Shown one piece after another: positions 19,515 through 28,095 of a stretch of 64,000 nt of DNA. A model generated the notes under the pieces. The model did no database searches. It was not told where the DNA came from and worked only from the letters and a program-made list of their open reading frames with translations. The position numbers were made by a program, and so were the translations under genes. The first letter of the stretch is position 1, and every line of letters starts with the position of its first letter. Location of the stretch: contig JAWKTN010000004.1 in assembly GCA_041399065.1 (NCBI GenBank), forward strand, positions 620,001 through 684,000, written 5' to 3'. This DNA comes from JAGQPD01 sp020426865. Lineage in GTDB: Bacteria > Planctomycetota > Planctomycetia > Pirellulales > Pirellulaceae.

Positions 19515-20036
19515 ATGGGACTACGCAGTACGCAACACACGGCGGTGCACGTTCGCTGGATGATCCGTCGCGACATGGGCGAGGTTCTGGCGATCGAAGA
19601 ATCCAGCTTTGAGTTTCCCTGGTGCGAAGAGGACTTCGTGCGGTGTCTTCGTCAACGAAACTGCATTGGGATGGTCGCCGAATACAATGACCAAGTCGTT
19701 GGCTTCATGATCTATGAATTGCACAAGACTCGGCTGCACATCTTGAACTTCGCCGTGCGAAACGACTTCCGGCGTCGCGGCGTTGGAACTCAAATGGCCG
19801 AGAAGCTCATCGGCAAGCTGTCGCACGACCGCCGCACCAAGATCATGTTGGAGGTTCGCGAAACGAATTTAGACGCACAGTTGTTTTTCCGCAATAGTGG
19901 CTTTCGTGCCGTTTCGGTGTTGAAGGCCTTCTATGACGATACACCCGAAGACGCCTATCTGATGCAATTTCAATATGTCCCAACGCTCAACCACGAGGGC
20001 CTTCCGGTCAATCGGATTTCACGCCTTGCCGGTTAA
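19515..20036 (+). CDS. rimI: Ribosomal-protein-alanine N-acetyltransferase RimI-like (GNAT)
   Basis: A ribosome binding site GGAAGGAGG lies just before ATG 19515. The 173-residue protein shows the GNAT fold order: an N-terminal IRRDMGEVLAIEESSFEFPW typical of RimI, the central beta strand LHILNFAVRNDFRRRGVGTQM with the acetyl-CoA loop RRRGVG, and EVRETNLDAQLFFRNSGF, characteristic of RimI over other GNATs. RimI acetylates the N-terminus of ribosomal protein S18. The stop overlaps the end of the convergent gene by four bases. Confidence 0.88.
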   Translation: MGLRSTQHTAVHVRWMIRRDMGEVLAIEESSFEFPWCEEDFVRCLRQRNCIGMVAEYNDQVVGFMIYELHKTRLHILNFAVRNDFRRRGVGTQMAEKLIGKLSHDRRTKIMLEVRETNLDAQLFFRNSGFRAVSVLKAFYDDTPEDAYLMQFQYVPTLNHEGLPVNRISRLAG

Positions 20037-23029
20037 TCGGGAACGGAAACCGCATAGCCAGCCAAGATAATTGACGGATCTTGACCAACGAATCCGGAAA
20101 TGGCCTCTTGCGGTTGCTCGATGATCGCACCGACAATGACCGCTTGATCGCCAATTCTCACGGTCGCCTGCGAGTTGGACTCGGGATTCCAAGTCGACCA
20201 CGCCGAAGCAATCTTTGGCGTGCCGAATAGCCGTACGCGAGTTACGTAAAAGGCCCCCTCTTGATCAATCGATAGGACCTCGCCTGCCAGCGCCACTCCG
20301 TTGCTGCCGTGTCTGGATGTTGTAAGCCAGCTCACAGCCGCTTTGCCAATCACCGTACGCTTGTAGCGGTCAAGTCCGGCGCGGAACAATCGCATCTGTA
20401 CCTCGTCCGAATGACGCTGCTCTCGCTCGGTAGGCGGCAGCATCGTGAATCGACTTCCAAGGTCAGCCAACGATACATAGAACTCGGCCATCATATCCCG
20501 GGTCCGGTCGTCGGCAGAGACGCTCATCAAATGCGATTCAGACGATTTCAAGCGATCGATCGCCTCGACAATCCCCTTCCCCAATTGATCCGAACCGGCG
20601 AAACGGCTATCTGCCACCCGACCGCTCTCCGTGTCCGTCAGATACGAATTCTGCGTGTCCGGCAGCGAAAATCCCGGTTCGTCGCCCGCCAACTGGGCGG
20701 GTGTCACGAACGGATCTGGTTGCCGATCGACGTACGGACTCTCCGCCGACGGTGCATTGGCCGGGTGATCGGCGACGTGCGATTCGTTCATCCCGGGATC
20801 AACCTCACGAAACGGATCGATGTCACTGCCGACGGACTCGGCTTCTTCCGTCGGGGCCGATGGAGCATCCGGATCGGGGTCGCTGGGCGGCGCGGCGGCG
20901 AGGGCGGTCTCCGAGGGCGGCACGTCCCTGTCGTCGCTCGGTAGATCAGGCGGCGATAGCAGGTCCAGGTCACTACCGATCGAATTCTCATCGGGCTCAA
21001 GCGGCGATAGTGGGGCCTCGAGGTCGGTGGCAAGGTCATCGCCGCCGAACGAACCGTCGACCGCGATATCGTCCACGTCGATTGCCGTGTCCGGGACGAT
21101 CGGCGTCTCGCCCTCCACCAGGGACGGCTCGTCACCCAAAGTCAGCTCACTGCCAGCCACATCACTGGCCCCAGCCACATCGGTACCAGCCACGTCGGTC
21201 GGTACAGCCACGTCGGTCGGTACAGCCACGTCGGTCGGTACAGCCACGTCGGTCGGGTCGGGTGTCTCGGCGAATCCCGCGAGCTCCGTAGTGCCATGCG
21301 GGTCATTCTCGTCAACAATCGCGACTTCCTCGGGAACATCTTCGACATTGGCCGCGATCGGCAGCAGGTCCAAAGGCGGAAGTTCGGCTGAAATGGCATT
21401 TCCGGTGACCTCGTCCGGCAGCGAATCGGTGTTCAGGTCGAGCAAGTCGCGCGGCGACCAGGCATCATCCGGCCGCGTGGTATCGTTGCTGGCCGATGCA
21501 ACTTCGGAGGATGGATCGATCGTCGCGCTGGCTGCATGAGATCGCTCGGACGACGCGGCATACGACGATTCGACAACCACCGAGCTATCCAATCCGGGTG
21601 TTACCGAATCCACGACGACCAAGTCATCATGATTGGCCGCCGGTTCGAGGGGGGCGGCGGTGTCGTCCAGTGGTGGCAGTGGTTCGGGACGATTTTGCGA
21701 CGCCTGTGCCGATACCGGAGGCGCCGACTGCGACGATACCGGAGGCGCCGACAAAATCTCGTCGATGGGACTGCGCTGCGGCTCCTCGGATACCACATTA
21801 CTGTCGCGATCCGCGAGTTGTGCCGACGAAACGTCTGGTGGAACGTCGTTTCGGGCCCCATCGTCTACCGCAACATTGTTCGGTGTTGGCCGCGAGGTCG
21901 CAACGGTATCGGCAGGAGTATTACGTGCCAGTTGCTGGCCCTGAGAATTCTCCGTCGAATTTCGCAAATCGGACGGTGCCAGGAATGCAAGAGCATCTGG
22001 AAGGCTGGACGCTACTCCTAGAGGATCGCGACGCCACCCTCCAGGCAGCCACCAAAGAATCGGCTGCGCGATGATCAAACCGAGCCCCGCCGCCAACGTG
22101 TATTTGCCCAGATTACCGGGCGAGGTCCACGGTGACGCCTTGCCGCGCCGGCGCCCATTTCGCTTTGCGACATGCATCGGAATTGGCATCACGATCGGTT
22201 TCGATCGCATGCCATTTGGTTGTCTGTCGGCGTCAGTGTCGGCGGATGCCTCGACGTCCTCATCGACTGCCTGATCACTCAGCGGAATCTCGGCTGCTGG
22301 CGCCAACTGTGGCTTGGGCTTATCTGCTACCTGACCTGCTAGCTCGCCGTCGTCGCTCGAACTGGAATATCCTATCTCATCGGAATCGCGGCCGTCATCG
22401 ACGGTCGCCGCGATCGCCCGATCGTCGAACGACTGAGTGTCACCGATTCCGGCCGGATATTGTTCGAGAACATCGCGGATCTCCTCGGTCCACTTGGATT
22501 GTGGTTGATCGTACGACGGGGGACCATCAACGCCATGGGACGATTCGTTCGGCGCGGCAGCGGTCGCATCAACATCGACATAGTCTCTCGCTGCAACATC
22601 TTCTTCAGCAACATCTTCTTCGGCAACACCAACCCAATCGTCAACGTTTTTGTCGTAGGTCGCAGGGAATGGCTCGGTGTCCTCGTCCCAGTCGGGGTCG
22701 GCAACGGGGATGATGTTATCGTCTGCGAAATCTTCTTGGCTGGCATCCGCCTGGCTGGTACTTTCTACGACATCCGACTGCATTGCAGGGACAACGCCAT
22801 CAGGGATATCGTGGGCGACATCATCATCGACAAGTTCGTAGTCATCGGCGCGTAATTCGTGCGAGTGTTGGGGCTGATTGTGTGGTCCGATGAGTTCAGC
22901 GATGGAGAAATCGCCCAGGCAGCCGGGACAAATGACGCGGAACGAATGCAGATCCAAACGGGCGTCGTGAACGTTGTGCGGTACTGGTGCAAAGACGTGA
23001 TGACCGCAACGGGGACACTGGCAGTGCAT
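20033..23029 (-). CDS. Large acidic zinc-ribbon membrane protein (998 aa), unknown
   Basis: The N-terminus is a zinc ribbon with CQCPRCG and VICPGC. A very acidic, Asp/Ser/Ala/Val-rich linker follows. One hydrophobic helix occurs near residues 306-328 (YTLAAGLGLIIAQPILWWLPGG), then about 500 residues of low-complexity acidic sequence including VPTDVA repeats. A globular C-terminal domain of ~170 residues (from GKGIVEAIDRLKSSESHLM to the end) looks folded. The layout, cytoplasmic ribbon then helix then long periplasmic stalk then C-terminal domain, recalls planctomycete zinc-ribbon envelope proteins of unknown function. Residue composition makes homology searches prone to artefact outside the two ends. 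Confidence 0.8.
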   Translation of the reverse strand: MHCQCPRCGHHVFAPVPHNVHDARLDLHSFRVICPGCLGDFSIAELIGPHNQPQHSHELRADDYELVDDDVAHDIPDGVVPAMQSDVVESTSQADASQEDFADDNIIPVADPDWDEDTEPFPATYDKNVDDWVGVAEEDVAEEDVAARDYVDVDATAAAPNESSHGVDGPPSYDQPQSKWTEEIRDVLEQYPAGIGDTQSFDDRAIAATVDDGRDSDEIGYSSSSDDGELAGQVADKPKPQLAPAAEIPLSDQAVDEDVEASADTDADRQPNGMRSKPIVMPIPMHVAKRNGRRRGKASPWTSPGNLGKYTLAAGLGLIIAQPILWWLPGGWRRDPLGVASSLPDALAFLAPSDLRNSTENSQGQQLARNTPADTVATSRPTPNNVAVDDGARNDVPPDVSSAQLADRDSNVVSEEPQRSPIDEILSAPPVSSQSAPPVSAQASQNRPEPLPPLDDTAAPLEPAANHDDLVVVDSVTPGLDSSVVVESSYAASSERSHAASATIDPSSEVASASNDTTRPDDAWSPRDLLDLNTDSLPDEVTGNAISAELPPLDLLPIAANVEDVPEEVAIVDENDPHGTTELAGFAETPDPTDVAVPTDVAVPTDVAVPTDVAGTDVAGASDVAGSELTLGDEPSLVEGETPIVPDTAIDVDDIAVDGSFGGDDLATDLEAPLSPLEPDENSIGSDLDLLSPPDLPSDDRDVPPSETALAAAPPSDPDPDAPSAPTEEAESVGSDIDPFREVDPGMNESHVADHPANAPSAESPYVDRQPDPFVTPAQLAGDEPGFSLPDTQNSYLTDTESGRVADSRFAGSDQLGKGIVEAIDRLKSSESHLMSVSADDRTRDMMAEFYVSLADLGSRFTMLPPTEREQRHSDEVQMRLFRAGLDRYKRTVIGKAAVSWLTTSRHGSNGVALAGEVLSIDQEGAFYVTRVRLFGTPKIASAWSTWNPESNSQATVRIGDQAVIVGAIIEQPQEAISGFVGQDPSIILAGYAVSVPD
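21184..21256 (-). repeat. 18-bp tandem repeat encoding VPTDVA units
   Basis: Three identical copies of TACAGCCACGTCGGTCGG at 21203-21220, 21221-21238 and 21239-21256 are preceded by a near-copy with one inserted base position (from 21184). On the minus strand they encode repeated VPTDVA in the acidic stalk. Confidence 0.85.
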
Positions 23030-23193
23030 GCTGGAAAGCCTCCAAACTTAGAAAAATCTCCTACAAGTGTAGCAGGGAAACCGCGCATTCCTAGTAATAA
23101 GGGCCCGGAGATTGGGTTAAAATAGATGCATCCGCGGTAGGTTTGGCGGCGAGGTGTTCGGATTGTTCCCGTTGTATGGGCTGGGAGGGCATG

Positions 23194-23886
23194 ATGGGGT
23201 TAGACGTATTGGTAGTTGCGCCGCATCCTGACGACGCGGAGTTGGGGATGGCGGGAGGGATTTTGCAGCTGCACTCGGCGGGAGCTAAGGTGGGGATTTT
23301 GGATTTGACCAGTGGTGAGCCAACACCGCATGGCACGCTGGAAGTGCGTGCTGCAGAGACGGCGGCAGCGACCGGCACGTTGGGGATAAGTTGGCGGGAG
23401 AATTTGGGACTGACGAATCGAGCGTTGCAAGCAGATCTTTCATCGCGGGCGAAGCTGGCAGAGGTGATTCGTCGCACGCGACCACGTTGGTTATTTGCGC
23501 CGTATTGGGTCGATGCCCACCCGGACCATGTAGCGGCCACAGAATTGGTAGAGGCAGCTCGGTTTTGGTCGAAGCTTACCAAGACGGAATTGGCTGGAGC
23601 CCCCCATCATCCTGAGCGAATCTACCATTACTTCAGCATTCACTTGAAGTTGGCGATACAACCGGACTTTGTGCTCGATATTACCCCCTATTGGGAGCAA
23701 AAGCTGGCGTCGATTGCATGTTATCACAGTCAATTTATCGCTGGACGCGAGGATGATCGGCCAACGTTGATGACACGACTTCGAGACCATGCCGCCTATT
23801 GGGGGGCTCAGATTGGGGTCGAGTATGGCGAGCCCTATGCGTGCCGAGAACCGATTGGACTGACGGGTCTGCAGCAGCTTCGCTAA
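23194..23886 (+). CDS. bshB1: BshB1-like LmbE/PIG-L deacetylase
   Basis: The start is placed at ATG 23194, five bases after GGAGG (23184-23188); the ATG at 23191 is too close to it. The 230-residue protein has the PIG-L zinc motif APHPDDAELG and the second metal motif DAHPDHVAA. The sequence LTSGEPTPHGTLEVRAAET is typical of the BshB1 branch that deacetylates GlcNAc-malate during bacillithiol synthesis. bshA and bshC are not in the window, so the substrate assignment relies on sequence resemblance; another N-acetylglucosaminyl deacetylase is possible. Confidence 0.85.
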   Translation: MGLDVLVVAPHPDDAELGMAGGILQLHSAGAKVGILDLTSGEPTPHGTLEVRAAETAAATGTLGISWRENLGLTNRALQADLSSRAKLAEVIRRTRPRWLFAPYWVDAHPDHVAATELVEAARFWSKLTKTELAGAPHHPERIYHYFSIHLKLAIQPDFVLDITPYWEQKLASIACYHSQFIAGREDDRPTLMTRLRDHAAYWGAQIGVEYGEPYACREPIGLTGLQQLR

Positions 23887-24156
23887 GCACCTTGCTCCAA
23901 AGTTCTAGGTGCAATCCTCGATATCGCTGACAGCGTCACGGGACCGCAGCACCGTCGCAGTCCAAACAAAGCGAACGAAATAGTGCATTTACGTTGAAAG
24001 GAGCAGACCGCACGTCCAACGGATCTGTTGTTGCAACGCACTGCTGGCCGATATCTGCCTATGTCGGGGGCGATTCCGCAACGTAGGTATTCCCTCTGCG
24101 ACACTCAAGGGAATGCTATCGTATTCGACGATTGGTGGAAAAGGAGAGCTGCGGTC

Positions 24157-24384
24157 GTGACACAAGATATCAATGTGCTGGCACTAGTAAAGGGCCCTGA
24201 ACGTTACATCTTCTTGTTCGACGATTCAAAGCGCGCCGAGACGTTGCGAACATTGGGACGTTTTGCCTCGAATCCCGAATTGAGTTTCACATGGTACGAT
24301 GCTGCGGTTTTGAGCCAGAAGGTCCGCCAAGGTGCGCGGCCCAGCGCGCCAGCAACTCGGCGATTTGAAATGCCGCAGAAATAG
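24157..24384 (+). CDS. Small conserved-looking protein upstream of the recombinase (75 aa)
   Basis: The GTG start at 24157 follows AAGGAGAG at 24140-24147; an in-frame extension to 24028 is less protein-like. The sequence includes LALVKGPERYIFLFDD and SKRAETLRTLGRFASNPEL, a compact alpha/beta-looking protein without a named motif. It ends 16 bp before the probable GTG start of the recombinase, so the two may share a transcript. I cannot assign a function. Confidence 0.7.
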   Translation: MTQDINVLALVKGPERYIFLFDDSKRAETLRTLGRFASNPELSFTWYDAAVLSQKVRQGARPSAPATRRFEMPQK

Positions 24385-24400
24385 GAATGCCACGCAGCGC

Positions 24401-25332
24401 GTGGCGAAGCAGAAAATGCAAGCCGCGACAGCAAGATTCCTACGATACCTCCGCGTCGAACGCAACGCATCGGATCTGACGATCAAGAGTTACGGCGAAG
24501 ACTTGGTCGCTTTGAGCGATTATCTGAAGGAGAGTTTTGAGCGTCCGCCCTGTCCGTCGGAGATCACGACACAGGATCTGCGGGGGTATATCGCTGCGGT
24601 CACCGAGGCTGGGTACGCCAAGACCTCCATTGCCCGTCGTCTCGCTTCCCTCCGTAGTTTCTTTCGATTCGCCCAACGTGAAGGGCTGGCCGACCACAAT
24701 CCGGCAAAGCCCCTGCGCAACCCCGCCGCTCGCGCAACCTGCCCCATTTCCTCAATTCCGCCGAATTGGGTAAGCTGCTTGAAGCCCCACCAGCGAACCA
24801 GACGCTGGGAAAGCGTGACCGTGCCATTCTCGAAACAATGTACTCGGCCGGCTTACGTGTCAGCGAAGTCGTGGGGATCAACGAAGGTGATCTCGATTTG
24901 CAGAATGGCGTCGTGCGGATTCGAGGCAAGGGGAAGCGTGAAAGGATGGGGCCGATTGGATCTTTCGCGACGCGCGCGATCCGTCACTGGCTGACGGTTC
25001 GGAAGCTTGCTCCCAGGATTCCGGCTGGCCCCACGGCCCCCATTTTTACCAACAAATTTGGCGGCCGCATCACGACCCGCAGCGTCGCTCGAATGTTGGA
25101 AAAACACCTCAAGACCTCGGGACTCGACCTGCGTACGACCCCACATACGTTGCGGCATAGCTTTGCGACGCATCTTCTGGACCATGGGGCGGATATCCGC
25201 AGCGTCCAAGAGTTGCTCGGCCACAAGAGCATCGCGACGACGCAGATCTATACCCACGTAAGCACAGCGGGACTGAAGGACGTCTACGAACGAGCTCACC
25301 CACGTGCGTCGAACCGAAAGCGGGTAAGTTAG
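24401..25332 (+). pseudogene. Tyrosine recombinase XerC/XerD, frameshifted
   Basis: Two overlapping frames together make one recombinase. The first frame carries the N-terminal core-binding domain (FLRYLRVERNASDLTIKSY, then IARRLASLRSFFRFAQREG). The second carries the catalytic domain with Arg in SAGLRVSEVVG, HTLRHSFATHLL, LLGHKSIATTQIYTHV, so the R-H-R-H-Y set is present. The join needs one extra C in the CCCC run at 24721-24724: with it the protein would read NPRRSRNLPHFLNSAELGK, matching the family across the gap. As given, the gene is broken or the base was lost in sequencing. A start at ATG 24416 is also possible. Confidence 0.85.
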
Positions 25333-25425
25333 GAAAGCATGCTAAAGTTACGTATTGCTGTCGCAATCCGAAACGATATCGCGGGACGCAACAGATAACG
25401 CAAATGGCATCTGCCACTGCTAACG

Positions 25426-26061
25426 TCAATCAACGAGATTGTTTCTCAATGCCCAGACGGCGGCCTGTGTGCGATCGTTGACCTGCAGTTTACGCAACAC
25501 ATTTTGGACATGTTCTTTTACCGTCTCGACACTAATATCCAGTGACGTGGCGATCTCGCGATTGCTCAATCCGTACGCCACGTGTCGGAGCACTTGTGTT
25601 TCGCGATTAGTGAGAGTCACATCGGCCAACGCCGTCCCTTTGCGTTTCGCCATCGCTTTGCGAATACGTTGGATCTCTGAATCGACCGGGGGCTGTTCGC
25701 CGCGCGCCGCCCGCTGGATCGCGGCGATCAAATGATGGCGTGTGATTCCCTTGAGAATATAGTCAAACGCGCCCAAGGCTATGGACCTCGCAATGTACGT
25801 GGGGTTGTCGAATGTCGACAGCATAATGACCGGAATATCCGGCGCCTTTTCCCGTATCGCCTCCAACGCTGCGAAACCATCGGTCTCCGCCATGCGAATG
25901 TCCATCAATACGACATGCGGTCTTAACGCCAGGACTTGGTCAATGGCCGAAGCACCATCGCTGGCTTCCCCTATGACTTCAATATCCGAGCCCTTTAGGA
26001 TGCTCTTTAATCCAAACCGGACAACTTCGTGGTCATCGGCTACCACAACCGTTATCGGCAT
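25426..26061 (-). CDS. Response regulator, NarL/FixJ (LuxR) type
   Basis: The start is set at MPITVVVADDHEVV (ATG 26061), with GAGGAG 9 bases upstream; a longer frame adds 29 unlikely residues. The 211-residue protein has a receiver domain with the acidic pair in ADDHE and the phospho-acceptor Asp in VVLMDIRMAETDG, and the conserved Lys in AFDYILKGI. The C-terminal LuxR helix-turn-helix is clear (LTNRETQVLRHVAYGLSNREIA then VKEHVQNVLRKLQV). No histidine kinase is adjacent, so it is an orphan regulator here. Confidence 0.93.
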   Translation of the reverse strand: MPITVVVADDHEVVRFGLKSILKGSDIEVIGEASDGASAIDQVLALRPHVVLMDIRMAETDGFAALEAIREKAPDIPVIMLSTFDNPTYIARSIALGAFDYILKGITRHHLIAAIQRAARGEQPPVDSEIQRIRKAMAKRKGTALADVTLTNRETQVLRHVAYGLSNREIATSLDISVETVKEHVQNVLRKLQVNDRTQAAVWALRNNLVD

Positions 26062-26571
26062 CGTTGCACTCCTCTTCTCGTTGACGTACGTCTCCAACAA
26101 CATATTAAATCCCGCCTGCACAAAGTGACCGTGCCGGACCAATCGCAATGGAACAAGACCACAACGGACGACCGGCGTGTGGATGACTCTTTTCTCGTGT
26201 TAGGCAAAGATCCCATAGAAGACCATAACTGTAAAGCCTTTTGAAGCCCCCAAAACCAAGGAAATCGGCTCTTTCACCCTTTTGAGGGGTGTGCGACTTT
26301 GGAGCCTACGGGGACAAATCCGCAAACGGCGGTCCAATCTTGGCAAAAAGCACTGACAGGCGATGGACGCGTTACGACCATCACAGACCTAACAGCGGCC
26401 GCCCCTGCTATCGGCGTAATCGTCCCGACAGGATTTTGCGTGACGTTGGCAATACGAAACCGTTGACGACGTGCAACGTGTGACGTAGATACCTTACGAC
26501 GTCCTGCACAGAGTAGTCTGCTAACGTCCTATCGGATCGAAGTGACATTGCCCGAGGTAAGGAGCACGAGC
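26062..26571. other. Intergenic region between divergent response regulators
   Basis: 510 bp separate the two divergent regulator genes. I found no protein-like frame and no tRNA. A run of short near-dyads occurs around 26240-26300 (AGCCCCCAAAACC and CACCCTTTTGAGGGGTG), the latter forming a small hairpin CACCCTTTTGAGGGG. Promoters for both genes must lie here, but no unambiguous -35/-10 or -24/-12 pair was seen. Confidence 0.4.
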
Positions 26572-27987
26572 GTGCCCGAGAAGCCCCAACACCGTGGAAA
26601 CCTGCTTTTAGTTGACGATGATCGTCACGTTCTGGAGTCGATGAGCTCTTGGTTGCGTGACGAGGGTTATCGGGTTGTGGCCGCAGCAACGTACGATGAA
26701 GCGGTCTCCGCGCTGGGATCGCAACCATTCGATCTGGTACTGGCGGACATCCGCTTAGGGGACCGAGACGGATTTGATGTCCTCCAGTACTCGCGTGACA
26801 GATATCCGGCAACGAGCGTCATCCTGTTGACCGGCTACGGGACGGTAGAGACGGCGATTGACGCCCTGCGCGCCGGTGCCTTCGACCTGTTGACCAAGCC
26901 GTTGATCGACCAAGAATTGGAGATGGCAATCCAACGAGCACTGACACAACGCAAGGTGCTGGAGGAAAACAAACGGCTCAAAGCCCAACTCGATCGCCAA
27001 TTGGGCATGGACAATATCATTGGCAGCGACCATCGGATGCAGCGGATTTTCGAAATGGTCGACAGTATCGCCGACACACGTGCGACGGTCTTGATCACCG
27101 GCGAGAGTGGCACGGGCAAGTCACTCATAGCGCGTGCCATTCATCGACAGAGCGACCGTCACGACAAGTCCTTTGTCGAGATCGCGTGTGGAGCTCTGCC
27201 CGAGACGTTGTTGGAAAGCGAGCTCTTCGGGCATGTGTCGGGAGCGTTTACCGGTGCAACGTCTGGCAAGATCGGCAAGTTCAAACAGGCCGATGGAGGC
27301 ACGATTTTCCTCGACGAAATCGGTACCGCGTCGCCTGGCATGCAAGTCAAGCTACTCCGCGTCTTGCAGGATCTCGAATTTGAACCGGTTGGCGGCACGG
27401 AAACGATTCGAGTCGATACGCGGGTGATTCTGGCAACCAATGAAGACCTTCAGGCCGCTGTTTCGACCGGTCGCTTCCGCCAGGATCTTTTCTACCGAAT
27501 CAATGTCATCAACATCGAGCTTCCGCCACTTCGCGATCGTATCGCGGATATCCCACATCTGGCGACGCACTTCCTGCGTTCCGTCAGCGAGGATACAGGA
27601 CGGAATGTTGCCGGTTTTTCCAACGATGCAATGGAAGTGCTGCGAACGTATCGCTGGCCTGGTAATGTTCGCGAATTGCAGAACGTCGTGGAGCGAGCCG
27701 TGCTGCTGGGCAAGGGCGAACAGATCGGCGTGCAAGATCTGCCGTCGAATCTCACCACCATGGCCCCGATACACGTTGCCCCTTCCAGCGGACGCACATT
27801 GAAGGAAGCGCTCGAGGGTCCAGAACGCCAGATCATCCTCGACGTTCTGGAAGCAAACGATTGGAATCGCAATGTCACCGCCGATCGACTCGGTATCAAT
27901 CGCACAACGCTCTACAAGAAAATGAAGCGTCTGGGATTGGACGATCTCGAACCGCGAACCTCCGCCACCGGCTCCATGCACGACTAG
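26572..27987 (+). CDS. Sigma-54-dependent response regulator (NtrC family)
   Basis: GTG 26572 is preceded by AAGGAG with a seven-base gap, and is preferred to GTG 26542. The 471-residue protein has a receiver domain (LLLVDDDRHV; phospho-acceptor Asp in LVLADIRLGDRDG; Lys in LLTKPL), a short linker, then the AAA+ domain with Walker A GESGTGKS, the sigma-54 contact loop GAFTGA, Walker B GGTIFLDEIG and the arginine finger region FRQDLFYRINV. A Fis-type helix-turn-helix closes it (NVTADRLGINRTTLYKKMKRL). It activates sigma-54 promoters; the target genes and sensor are not in the window. Confidence 0.95.
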   Translation: MPEKPQHRGNLLLVDDDRHVLESMSSWLRDEGYRVVAAATYDEAVSALGSQPFDLVLADIRLGDRDGFDVLQYSRDRYPATSVILLTGYGTVETAIDALRAGAFDLLTKPLIDQELEMAIQRALTQRKVLEENKRLKAQLDRQLGMDNIIGSDHRMQRIFEMVDSIADTRATVLITGESGTGKSLIARAIHRQSDRHDKSFVEIACGALPETLLESELFGHVSGAFTGATSGKIGKFKQADGGTIFLDEIGTASPGMQVKLLRVLQDLEFEPVGGTETIRVDTRVILATNEDLQAAVSTGRFRQDLFYRINVINIELPPLRDRIADIPHLATHFLRSVSEDTGRNVAGFSNDAMEVLRTYRWPGNVRELQNVVERAVLLGKGEQIGVQDLPSNLTTMAPIHVAPSSGRTLKEALEGPERQIILDVLEANDWNRNVTADRLGINRTTLYKKMKRLGLDDLEPRTSATGSMHD

Positions 27988-28095
27988 TTGCCCGCTCGGT
28001 CGGCATCGCGAGCGGAATTACCGAGCTGTCACGGTCGTCGGCTCCATATGCCGTCCGTTCGTCACCATTGTGCTGACCGCTTGCCTTCTTCGCGG

